Notes under the pieces: generated by a model
What the model was told of the DNA's origin: nothing
Seen by the model: the letters and a program-made list of their open reading frames with translations, nothing else
Database searches by the model: none
Part shown: positions 19,401 through 23,557 of the stretch, piece by piece
Layout: each line of letters starts with the position of its first letter
Numbering within the stretch: the first letter of the stretch is position 1
Program-made: the position numbers and the translations under genes
NCBI RefSeq assembly: GCF_000383575.1
Contig: NZ_KB911579.1
Span: 2,698,523 to 2,762,522, forward strand
DNA length: 64,000 nt
Direction of reading: 5' to 3'
Source: Salinispora oceanensis
GTDB taxonomy: Bacteria > Actinomycetota > Actinomycetes > Mycobacteriales > Micromonosporaceae

Positions 19401-20565
19401 GGAGTACGGCCGGGCGCGCGACGTGCGGACTGGGCAACCAGCCCCACTCTTTGACGGGCCGCCCAAGCGGGAGCAGGTGCGGCAGGGAGTGCTTGGCGAC
19501 TGCGGGATGTTAGCCAGCATGGCGGCTGTAGCCGGGCACCGTCCGGAAGCGATCGCGCAGCTCTTCCAGCCAAACCCGGACGGCACCGTGGACGTGCTGC
19601 TGCACGAGAGCACCCTGCTCGGTGATTCGATCGAACCGACCGGCCGGCGGCTACGGATCACCGTGCACCCCGACGTGCCGATCTGGGATCCGGTGAGCGG
19701 CGAGTCGGCCTACGCCGACCAGAGCATGAATGGCAGCTCGTGGGCGGCGCTGCTGGAGAAGGCACTCGCGGCAGTGGATCGGACCTGGAGCGTCGAACGC
19801 CACCTGCAGTGGCAACGGACCTGGGCCGGATGGGAGAGCCCGAACGACCCGCTCGTGGCCGCGCCGACCGGATACGCCCGGTTGAATGTCGGCAGCCACC
19901 GGCAGATGCAGGCCGAGCTTCTCACCCAGCTCACCGGAGTAGCGAGCCATGTTGCATCCTTCGACCCGACGCCGGGGCGGGAAGCCGCTGTCGAAGCTCG
20001 GCTGGAGGCATTGCTGGCTGCGCGTAGCCCGGTGCTCACCGCCACCTTTGGCGAGGATCATTATCCGGTCGCGATCCGCGATCAGCTTCCGCATGGGCTC
20101 GTCCCCGGACACGCATACGAGGTGGTGGCGGCCGGCGACGGCCTGGTGCAGCTGCGTAATCCCTGGAACGTCGATCATCCGACGCCGATGACGGTGCGGG
20201 AGTTCCTTGATCTGATGAGCGAGGACTTCGCCTACCTGGAGCCGCCGCAGAGCCCGCCGACTCCGCCCACCGCCTCGGTCCAGTTCTCCCACCCGCACAC
20301 CCTCGGGCAGACCGTGGTGGAGGAGCTGGGGTATGCCATCGCCTACTACGCCCTGTTCGCCGGCGACGGTACGGTGATTGGCTTGGCGGTGTCGGAGTCG
20401 TCTGCAGGGAGAGAACGCACCCGGCGCTGGACGGCGCCTGGGGCGCAATCCGCTGCGGGAAGCGCGCTGCCGGTCAGCCGGGCCGAGGCCGAGCGGATCG
20501 CGTCGGAGGTGCTCGGCTTCACGCTGCCCGACGAGGCGGCACTGCACGACATGCTGGAGGGATGA
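7414..20565 (+). CDS. Giant multi-domain polymorphic toxin of the type VII system (4383 aa)
   Basis: Domains in order: residues 1-115 ESX/CpnT-like WXG100-type domain; 118-150 membrane segment (TIVIAFYVTVIAVFVSMMMA); 210-240 family signature (ELAEEVGEELLIDV); 390-765 Pro/Thr/Ser linker; about 770-970 YwqJ-like deaminase (H883-C886-A887-E888 and P949-C950-R951-S952-C953); about 1010-1190 papain-like Tox-PL (C1054, H1137, D1152); 1203-1466 and 1596-1869 RelA/SpoT-like domains; about 2150-2350 second Tox-PL (C2181, H2302, D2319); 2498-3760 five LGLR-motif repeats with membrane hairpins and coiled coils; 3661 an HEIAE motif; about 3990-4270 calpain-like protease (C4030, H4233, N4249). Residues about 1470-1590, 1870-2105 and 2353-2450 look like out-of-frame translation of immunity genes nested in another frame. 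The gene could therefore be a real fusion or stacked cassettes whose stops were lost. Exported by ESX and likely toxic; targets unknown. Confidence 0.85.
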   Translation: MAVPFPESLIAEYPTVWEAVCWVSAGEAWPKGDEDQLRELAEAWRGLAEVVRGARLDADMGALRLLQSWGGGTGEAFSQVWNQLGVDPDMGLPLIQEAAAEFAFRADDAAMEIEYAKLTIVIAFYVTVIAVFVSMMMAFLGGVSAVGIPAALAAGRQAVTVAARRLVAQLGRHVATRAGRQSALRGLGGQIGQRLTREGLRGAGRRFALELAEEVGEELLIDVAAQAYQMNAGTRTQWDVSRTVTAGLGGAFGAVLGTGLSAGTRFARNNVAPRLPVSFSPPLMDFRGAGVVRWGGKTLAAGVQNAIISPAASVLAHRVVASEWSVPGGDALLGGFASGAGRGGATMAASSGGSALADLKNRLTGSDPGQLKGAGPDAGISSVPTTGLGSISLAPPPAVDPAAPTGTGQGQTPTGTGQGQTPTGTGQGQTPTTGSAGSAASPTGDTANASLSTDRATSDAFAADPGADPGTHTSSGPSIHTSSSAGTASEAGTGRGGADAGFEAGSGGRSDLATGGVRDGGSNADNTVSLAGHSAASTIQSALSPSTDGNTRGHFPPAPQSATPNPVPAPAAAPNATTGTSTTSASVPGPGLTPAAPHSGATTNPTTTGTPAPSPRQPTPTPAAPTAIPPTSGASGTSTSPASVSSRSGTSHPPAAAAASPATNPSPTNSQPTSTSNPKATHAARPTPPTANNPTPTTTPTVPTATGTNPSATPDPASRIPNQRTPTNSPTTTAPTRTGAPAADTATGVSGGIEADGPTGVARSTRPTGGGTHSWQGESFTVSGDPNGRAAKQTLVEASRRLAEAVRKAVKGKAISKAKMPGVAGALMMPNGEITTHTSMAANKSTKPPTRPAVHPLVQATLDRVKAALDAKPGKGHGTGAGHGKCAEVALVSDQLYRLEVEWRQAGEPGRLEQYALDALSGAKIVTHQVSTGWDEKGTRHDLGHYRAPCRSCRHLLPQFGIEPISDPERSPTVYQPPVPGVVGNGPPLSDRRPYGEPGGLVPPESAHQQALEEAVPRDPKTGRPEVHPDPRQRNWVGKVNDGGPTVVGRSRNCADVGLSFLSTWFGRPEVAAATPQGAQLEHGSTARQEQALRGSFSYHGTGLSGLGGVVAALREAGAGSAALIITTNTNSDGPGHTWNAVNLDGEVLWVDATSGEFTEGEPIHASYRANVFAVTLDAEGDPFVSSGVPQNIESVAGQYLPALSDADRTALFGERDAARSDAKIILGELQAAAAAVNTRFGLTGDDALRTLGEENMVKDAESLARKYQTDFATVGYDVPSALAAINDVVRFSLRGPESELYGPTVDGVISSLEEKGYRFANAKNFWRPGNRFFGLNCTFVSPGGRTFELQFPTATSYAIGKRTHVPYEIMRDPMQSVADRVHAFLDILATNVSQGVATHMPGGLDAKRFGQAVDTTFAKWIMGNSPLWSEYLHWLGEQPHTFADVAAARGLTASDLPGLDFDRIGDTHGDAEVQILPPETAGRPDRPAGQPDRGGHQSGPDAGGDLGSGDQRVDLPSGRGGFVPLVETGGARGARGPGSRPGHGGTGGDPLHDGSAADGGGVDGDLPRGATEVASGGSEVTSPESLSGRPGSAEGEYLGVLSDAERVILFDGLATARQDADSLLGELRGIAAEVNAHLGLTGTDTLRTLGEEHRVKGAESLARKYRTQLAALGEGIGSALATVNDVVRFSLRGPESELYGLAVDSTLTALEARGYQVASLKNFWRSGNRFFGLNCTLVSPGGRTFEIQFPTATSYMIGKQTHTPYEIMRDPAEPAARRVHAFLDILKINNSWDVAARMPGGMHAVRFGQPTDNSFAKWIGATKRARLYKEYLDWLGRQPHTFADVCAERGLTASDLPGLDHDLIGETRGDVDVRLFSPDAGPGRPAGQPDRGRRHHGPDTGGDLGSVDRRVDVPPGRGGGIPLGGPGGGRGPGGRPGHGGTGGAPLHDGSVADGGGVDGDLSRGATEVAAGRPQVASPEVLSVPETNPAALGSADGRTDIPLPPDVSSRRSGDSGQRDRVAPEQRTHAGRDLGSADERMGVPPGRGDSDAVHGVGARPDPSGRPGHGGTGGAPLHDGSVADGGGVDGDLSRGATEVAAGRPQVASPEVLSVPETNHGMPDTRSIGPGELAPLEDPRYQQDVQRSLRTAEGFAYLADPSTHPYGQLINDGGPTEQGRSNNCLDCSLSALSSFYGDPQVSQPRWPDLRPDGSVDRESGERSGLDRAEAWLGGDILAGWTGDLPGAPAERAAAVAQQYEYLHQWIADAGPGASALVVAEWLMVDWGTGELLLDEQGNVQSEGSHAFVVVYPYGATGPVWWDPQHGMTSPEPPADYRADTSALWSLNLSIEGTSSDRERGDGPDQASAGNHQRHQSVPVRVRMAGQGAAVGGGAGSRDARRSWELHHRPDGDRDRAVESPGAVTDQALHRGAAGGPDRGATGLAEGQPAGLSPTGAEPTAASTVAARSADSRADQGSGQERSGQGPSPAAGTSVAPPLTPADVAELATITHQVRTANNFSRAAVRRELAATVDRLGLRDGMLGAEQRMATLPTEVRAALADVTNQASSQPSERSRLRPDRRTAEAEGRPVGLPRMRTYLGTHFTVNSLLLGLATTFTLTAGGRPELALMLGAGAFVGAVTTGPAKWLAKRAGLAAEDRRARYDARQEARTAAEEDATTAAALAAGTADVTSAAQELGTAATGLDGQVSAVQEQLRRDEHRYRFRGSARQFPPASKDAAAVADDSPGTGTTSAGVPGGSTDAGLTPREQERLAELRGLAARHDGARPWARFGTGREIRAVLDSLGLRQGTPGVEQRRDLVPADVRPLVDRFGDSRTAAVQDRVRAAVDRYPADGQRPSVVAPWWSSMVENVPNLLTAATVAGVGNVLGELRLGWFGIAGALAAAASGVAVDPVVARREATARDARDSWDTDNPAMPAAALLSQAAEAVADPISAVTDRAATAVRRTTELEQRLADLERRVADSQRRSGLVGSFRRLLFGDPAWAGLPASKDANARSTGANPESTGATSESRVSTGSETPTVPGAAASVDPRGRASLQLLAELAVRHESVGPLARLSVARQLRILVDQLGLREGTPGADQRREQVPAELRPAVERHGRLSVTSRAIERFSSPPPSATDSAQRPSDVRSLRVRAVEQTLGPLVQGGAWVGAAKAAQVAAGAAPSKILAGGLLGPLRTLLLDRAEARVRDALRAWDLANPNPAMEPQARVARLADPSATAVTNAAGQLDVTSRRLEEINAALGRLAHESTPAAEPAVGPADPVAIPGTGETLDVAVPVSLSRADAWELQTAAHQVQTADTLSLRPALRELHAVIDRLGLRAGMLGAPDRIAQLPDAARQVVTEFGGDRAGRGRQLRTLRAGRQTAENARPPGVPRLRTYLVSSALTTAATAGAATAVAIAVASPLAPVIPIAAAVAAPVVGAARWHALRQGLAIDDRRSRFDARVNARDAADQVDQVVDRLNEPLAGLGQAANRLEGQLSAAEAATDQLTERLAETHRRVGLLARLFDIVGWGSAARTGTHPETGAVRENNGSPAGSPDSGRITAAAVPNSDFHGLGRPVADPAAVLATAQAALPRVGPYAGVDYIGQTGPSRFEIYAAGRFSFRVLLTAGPLADGVVAQTTRNSDGSFTVTVSDRAVDRVVTRALAHEIAELAALYDSRQIYAGPLDPGNVDGLIDPAGLTAHDHGRMAEVRLLAAEYESADAGTRLALRTEIDALADHLGLRAGDPAAPARWAVLPRDVGAQLMRLSAASVTQESVAKVVRGIPATEVEKYRWIDYRARLAPDFQVPSSTELQAQLHELMLQGEQEQASLPRMPAYAGQIIDLPPAQLSLIRDVDPKLADRIAAEGIYVNLVGRFDVRPYVLAHAPEFSLADSRSAFDLGAEAGRQSLLAEDRTRSYVAIRANFGARPAAMAQLNANELHYMTNARALALVPGVLARALHALVPGAPPLDLEVTPTATAGEVTVIADRVALPAEEPGEPAPEYGRARDVRTGQPAPLFDGPPKREQVRQGVLGDCGMLASMAAVAGHRPEAIAQLFQPNPDGTVDVLLHESTLLGDSIEPTGRRLRITVHPDVPIWDPVSGESAYADQSMNGSSWAALLEKALAAVDRTWSVERHLQWQRTWAGWESPNDPLVAAPTGYARLNVGSHRQMQAELLTQLTGVASHVASFDPTPGREAAVEARLEALLAARSPVLTATFGEDHYPVAIRDQLPHGLVPGHAYEVVAAGDGLVQLRNPWNVDHPTPMTVREFLDLMSEDFAYLEPPQSPPTPPTASVQFSHPHTLGQTVVEELGYAIAYYALFAGDGTVIGLAVSESSAGRERTRRWTAPGAQSAAGSALPVSRAEAERIASEVLGFTLPDEAALHDMLEG
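8621..8707 (+). repeat. 27-bp tandem repeat in the toxin linker
   Basis: Three perfect 27-bp units plus a short partial unit begin at 8621, 8648, 8675 and 8702. Each unit encodes PTGTGQGQT inside the disordered linker between the membrane segment and the deaminase domain. The unit length is a multiple of three, so copy number can change without a frameshift. Confidence 0.95.
11819..12157 (+). CDS. Nested immunity-type protein 1 (partner of RelA/SpoT-like domain 1)
   Basis: A 112-aa acidic protein read one frame over inside the giant toxin gene. It starts METLRFRYFLLRRPDD and contains GPTQAVIWDRATNAWTFRPD and VDRATVEREA, ending PLPTEAELTEICREALPRWL. I do not recognise a named family. It has two paralogues downstream (13019 and 13400) and sits just after the first RelA/SpoT-like toxin domain, the standard place for an immunity gene. 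The protein-like conservation among the three copies lies in this frame; the toxin frame through here is low-complexity Gly/Pro/Arg sequence. ATG 11819 has GGGG six bases upstream. Function as antitoxin is inferred. Confidence 0.7.
   Translation: METLRFRYFLLRRPDDPTGPPANLIAEAISLGPTQAVIWDRATNAWTFRPDVAASFLWSKPEEREEHEVQAVDRATVEREAIHFTTVPLPTEAELTEICREALPRWLREARK
13019..13342 (+). CDS. Nested immunity-type protein 2 (partner of RelA/SpoT-like domain 2)
   Basis: A 107-aa paralogue of the 11819 gene (METLTFGYFLLTRDPD, GPTQAVIWDRSTDAWTFRPD, VDRATAEREA), again in the second frame and directly after the second RelA/SpoT-like domain. The GTG start follows AGGGGAG. The pairing of each toxin domain with its own copy supports a duplicated toxin-immunity cassette. 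Its last third is identical at DNA level to the third copy. Confidence 0.7.
   Translation: METLTFGYFLLTRDPDGPPVNLIADADTMGPTQAVIWDRSTDAWTFRPDVAVAFLWEDPEVGEVQEVDRATAEREALHFTTVPLPTEAELTEICREALPRWLRGARK
13228..13373 (+). repeat. 146-bp direct repeat, copy A
   Basis: Reading by eye, this stretch is identical to 13612-13757, 384 bp downstream. It covers the 3' end of the nested immunity gene 2, its TAG stop and 31 bp beyond. Perfect identity suggests recent duplication or gene conversion. Confidence 0.85.
13400..13726 (+). CDS. Nested orphan immunity-type protein 3
   Basis: A 108-aa paralogue of the two upstream nested genes (AEPIFRYHLMFRLDA, GPTQAVIWDRPTNAWAFRPD, VDRGTAEREA). Unlike them it has no RelA/SpoT-like domain before it, so it looks like an orphan immunity gene kept after its toxin was lost, or acquired to guard against a relative's toxin. 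ATG 13400 is favoured over GTG 13394 because GGGGAG lies five bases upstream of the ATG. It lies in the second frame of the giant toxin gene. Confidence 0.65.
   Translation: MAEPIFRYHLMFRLDAPEIPVNVIALLRSSGPTQAVIWDRPTNAWAFRPDVATATLYMESEHALTRAVDRGTAEREALHFTTVPLPTEAELTEICREALPRWLRGARK
13612..13757 (+). repeat. 146-bp direct repeat, copy B
   Basis: Second copy of the repeat at 13228-13373, covering the 3' end of nested immunity gene 3, its TAG stop and 31 bp beyond. Confidence 0.85.
14468..14758 (+). CDS. Nested YrhB/Imm35-like immunity protein for the second Tox-PL domain
   Basis: A 96-aa protein in the second frame of the toxin gene, right after the second papain-like domain. It reads MTENEAMALIRRLLGTTND, NLYPFEFGWLAKEQL and GSFIIDQTGIVTAQSSLPV, which has the look of the YrhB/Imm35 immunity fold (strand, helix, strand carrying a G/D-rich turn). 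GTG 14468 follows GAGGGG by about eight bases. The likely role is to block the adjacent Tox-PL enzyme. The family call is by pattern only. Confidence 0.6.
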   Translation: MTENEAMALIRRLLGTTNDINLYPFEFGWLAKEQLSAEERAAGMHVGHGSFIIDQTGIVTAQSSLPVRLLIKRYIEARREGRIAGRQVWPRVNQPG

Positions 20566-22196
20566 CCGTGCCGACACAACAGCGGGGAGGAGAGCCGTTG
20601 CGCTCCTTTACGGACAGGATGTCCATCCGAAACAACACGGTGTCGAGTATCGGGCCGGCGCGGCTCGCCGTTCCACGGCTTGATGGAGGTCCCCCGGTCC
20701 GGGCAGAAGTCGTCGTGATGCCCCATGGGGCTGAGGAGTCCCCTCATTACGTAGTCGTCTTGGGCGATACCTTCCCCGTGGGGGAGGAGACCTGGCGCTT
20801 CGCGGACGTCGACATGAAGAACGCGCACGAGTGGCGCGTCGTCGTCCGGCGGGTCGACGAGAACGAGGTGATGACGCCACCGACTGGCCGGGTCTGGAAA
20901 TCCGCCCGGCTGTGCTCCTATGGTCAGCTCGACGAGGCGCAGCTTCAGGCGGTGGAGGCCGAGCTCGGCACTCAACTGCCCCCGAGCTACCGGAGGTGGC
21001 TGAAGCTAAACAACGGGGCGCAGCCCGAGATGGAACATCACATCCCCGGTCGGCCGTTCCTGTTCATCCCGGAACGCCCCCTGTTCGGGGTGCATCCGCA
21101 GCATCCGTCACTGGACCTGGTGCAGGCCCAGCGTGAACATCGGGACCCCTGGTTGTCGCCGGACTGGTTGGTCATCGCAAACCTCGCCGGAGGACTCCTG
21201 GTCCTGTCGCTGCGGATGCGCGACATGGAGCGGGAGGGCATCTACTTCCTGCCCGACACCGGGTTGAGTGGACCGATCGGTCCCGAGGGTGCCGCGGGAC
21301 GGGAGCGGCACCTCGTTCCGGTGACCCGCTCGATGGGAGACCTCCTCGGTCGGATCACCCCGGTTGACGTCTCCGACCTGCCGCCGGCTGAGATCGTCTG
21401 GCCTGGGCAGCCCGGCCACTCCGCCCAGGAGGCGCAGTCGTGGGCCCTCCGCCCGGAGGAGTTTCCCCCGCCGGTAACCCTCCGCCCGGAAAAGCACCCG
21501 CCGTCAGTGAATCGGCCGCAGGAGCACCCGCCGTTGGCCGTCCTGCCGGACAGCCGACCGCCGGCCGCGGAGACTCCGCCCGGGCCGGCTCAAGTGGTGC
21601 CGGTGGGGGAGTTCTTCGGCACCTTCTACCCGACGGTCGGTTCGCCCGAGCGTATCCACCGGGTCCGGCTCGGCGCGGAGGTGTGGGAGTTGGACAACGA
21701 GCGCTTCATTCTCTGGGCGCTGGCGCATGGGGCTGGTGCCCAGCCGGCCGAGCAGCCCCGGACCGTCTCGGCGGTACGCGACGCGGCGGCCAGACAACTG
21801 CCCGGCGTTGACACTGGGCCGTTGTTGGACGGGCTGATAGCCGAAAGACTCCTCGTTGAGGTCGCCCCGGCGGAGGCGGTGGAGTTCGCGCGTCGGCACC
21901 GGGTCGGCGCCCGTCTACTCGGGCTGGGCAACAGCGCCGAGGAACCCTGGCTCTGGTCGATCGGCTTCTTCGAGCACCCGATGGTGAAGGTGACGCGCAC
22001 CGTCTACAACCTGTGGGAGCGGGCCCCGTCCGGGGAGAGTCTCTGGGCGATCTGCCAGGCGCTCGCCGCCGAAGAACGGGAGGCCAACGCCACCGACCCA
22101 GACCTGTTCGACCCGGAACGGATGCTCACCGCGTTCCTGCAGGAAATTCACCAACTGCTCGTGGCCAGCGTCATCTACCTGGAGCCGCTGCCGTGA
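20562..22196 (+). CDS. Composite immunity protein: DUF6406-like + SMI1/KNR4 (SUKH) + C-terminal repeat domain
   Basis: 544 aa. Residues about 20-105 (SIRNNTVSSIGPARLAVPRL, VVVLGDTFPVGEETWRF) resemble DUF6406. Residues about 120-275 carry the SMI1/KNR4 pattern (VEAELGTQLPPSYRRWLKLN, PDWLVIANLAGG), a classic toxin-immunity fold. A Pro-rich linker (about 285-340) joins a C-terminal domain of about 195 aa that is homologous to the next gene product. ATG 20562 overlaps the toxin stop (ATGA), but GGAGGG touches it directly; GTG 20568 has better spacing and may be the true start. The gene is translationally coupled to the toxin, so it is the prime candidate for protecting against its C-terminal domains. 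Confidence 0.8.
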   Translation: MTVPTQQRGGEPLRSFTDRMSIRNNTVSSIGPARLAVPRLDGGPPVRAEVVVMPHGAEESPHYVVVLGDTFPVGEETWRFADVDMKNAHEWRVVVRRVDENEVMTPPTGRVWKSARLCSYGQLDEAQLQAVEAELGTQLPPSYRRWLKLNNGAQPEMEHHIPGRPFLFIPERPLFGVHPQHPSLDLVQAQREHRDPWLSPDWLVIANLAGGLLVLSLRMRDMEREGIYFLPDTGLSGPIGPEGAAGRERHLVPVTRSMGDLLGRITPVDVSDLPPAEIVWPGQPGHSAQEAQSWALRPEEFPPPVTLRPEKHPPSVNRPQEHPPLAVLPDSRPPAAETPPGPAQVVPVGEFFGTFYPTVGSPERIHRVRLGAEVWELDNERFILWALAHGAGAQPAEQPRTVSAVRDAAARQLPGVDTGPLLDGLIAERLLVEVAPAEAVEFARRHRVGARLLGLGNSAEEPWLWSIGFFEHPMVKVTRTVYNLWERAPSGESLWAICQALAAEEREANATDPDLFDPERMLTAFLQEIHQLLVASVIYLEPLP

Positions 22197-22882
22197 CCGA
22201 CACGACGAGGAACCCCACGATGGTCGAGCCGTTGATCCTGCCGGTGGGGCGCTACACCGGGGAGTTCTTCCCGAGCGTCGGCGCCCCGATGAAGTACAAC
22301 GCCCTGAGCATCGGCCGGTTCTCGATAACCATTCCCGACCCGGAAGCCTTCGGGGTGTGGGCCGCGGCGCACTGCCCGGTGGATCGGCCCGGCGCGACCT
22401 GGAACCGGGCGGCGGTGATCGAGGCCGCTGAGCAGATCGGTGTGGTCAACCCGAATCGATTCGTGACGGAGTTCCTGGAGGATGGCCTCCTGCTGGAGAT
22501 CGACCTGGACGCGCCGGACCTGGAGGACTTCGCTCGCGCGTACCGGGTGCTGCCGCTCATGGTGTCGCTGGGTAACACCCCGGACGATCCACTGAACTAC
22601 GGCATCGGAATCTTCGGTGCCGCCCCGGTGCTGCGGCTACCGGCGTTGGCCCACGACGTGTGGCAGTGGAGCAGCACCGGCGCCAACCTCTGGGAGGTCT
22701 GCACGGCCTTCGCCGACGCCGGCGCTCGAGCGGAGGTGGCGGATGCCCGTGAGCACAACCCCCGGTGGGTGCTGCGTGAGTTCCTGACCACCCTGCCCCT
22801 GCTGGTCGGGGCGTTCGCCGCCTGCCTGGACGAGGCCCGTCGCGATCCGGCTCAACCGATCGGCGGCAGCATCTCGGTGTAG
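22193..22882 (+). CDS. Immunity-locus protein homologous to the C-terminal domain of its upstream neighbour
   Basis: 229 aa, not a family I can name. It shares EFFPSVG, the NLWEVC-type motif (neighbour: SLWAICQALA) and a closing FLTTLPLLV helix with the last 195 residues of the preceding protein (EFFGTFYPTVG, FLQEIHQLL), so the two form a duplicated pair. GTG 22193 overlaps the preceding stop (GTGA). It is third in the toxin-immunity operon, probably an immunity or assembly factor; the function is inferred from position. Its end overlaps the convergent downstream gene by 31 bp. Confidence 0.75.
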   Translation: MTDTTRNPTMVEPLILPVGRYTGEFFPSVGAPMKYNALSIGRFSITIPDPEAFGVWAAAHCPVDRPGATWNRAAVIEAAEQIGVVNPNRFVTEFLEDGLLLEIDLDAPDLEDFARAYRVLPLMVSLGNTPDDPLNYGIGIFGAAPVLRLPALAHDVWQWSSTGANLWEVCTAFADAGARAEVADAREHNPRWVLREFLTTLPLLVGAFAACLDEARRDPAQPIGGSISV

Positions 22883-23397
22883 GCGTCACGAACCGCGGCC
22901 AACCGGTCGCGCCGGAAGCGGCCCGGGTCCCGTCGGTGTAGGTCTCGTCCCCGTTCGCTGGTGAAAGCGCTGGCCGGCACGGACTCCGCGCCGGGTGGGA
23001 CGAACTTGAGCACCTCGTCAACGGCCGCGACGGCCCGGAACAGCGTCGCCTGGGCCCGCTGCCCCGCCTCCGCGGTCGCCCTGCCCGCCGGCACCAACCG
23101 GGCGTACGCGTCGGCCGCCCAGAGCCACTCGCCCGGGTCGAGAAGCTGCGACGGCTCGGCCGCGCCGTAGTGGAAGCCGCCGGACGGGGCCAGGGTGGGC
23201 TCGGCGGGCAGTCGGAAGGTGAACTCACGGGCTCGGCCGCAGGCCGGGCAGGGGCCGCTGTAGCGGGCCGCCAGGTCGCCGTCCTCGAGCGCCACGACCG
23301 CGCTCTGCCGGTCGAACCGGGTCTCCCCACAGGTGCAGGGCCGCAGGTCCATGTAGAGGTGCGCCTCTGCGTTCGTGCGACTCGCAGGCAGGATCAT
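22852..23397 (-). CDS. Zinc-ribbon-like hypothetical protein of the toxin locus
   Basis: 181 aa. An N-terminal CxC/CPxC zinc-ribbon-like pair (LRPCTCGETRF and GPCPACGRAREF) is followed by a helical domain with LLDPGEWLWAADAYARLVP. Proteins of this look occur beside polymorphic toxins, but I cannot assign a function. Its 3' end overlaps the convergent immunity gene by 31 bp. ATG 23397 lacks a good ribosome site; an internal ATG at 23352 (MDLRPCTCGE) is equally possible. Confidence 0.65.
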   Translation of the reverse strand: MILPASRTNAEAHLYMDLRPCTCGETRFDRQSAVVALEDGDLAARYSGPCPACGRAREFTFRLPAEPTLAPSGGFHYGAAEPSQLLDPGEWLWAADAYARLVPAGRATAEAGQRAQATLFRAVAAVDEVLKFVPPGAESVPASAFTSERGRDLHRRDPGRFRRDRLAAVRDAYTEMLPPIG

Positions 23398-23435
23398 GCG
23401 CTACACCGTACCGATTCTGGTGCTCAAGAGAGCCC

Positions 23436-23478
23436 CGCGCCAGGTGGCGGTCGTCGCGGACCGGCGCCACCTGGCGCG
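23436..23478. terminator. Large inverted repeat, likely terminator
   Basis: Perfect 14-bp arms (CGCGCCAGGTGGCG at 23436 and its complement ending 23478) enclose a 15-bp loop. It lies between the starts and ends of the two minus-strand genes and has no U-tract, so it may work as a processing or intrinsic stop. Confidence 0.5.
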
Positions 23479-23520
23479 TTCACGGGTTGGTTACGGGACG
23501 GTGGGACGGCGGGGTTGGTG

Positions 23521-23550
23521 TCGGGGCGGCACTCGCTGCTGCCGCCCCGA
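23521..23550 (-). terminator. Hairpin after the choice-of-anchor A gene
   Basis: Arms TCGGGGCGGCA and TGCCGCCCCGA form an 11-bp GC stem starting 8 bp past the stop of the minus-strand gene ending at 23558. Confidence 0.6.
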
Positions 23551-23557
23551 CACGCGC

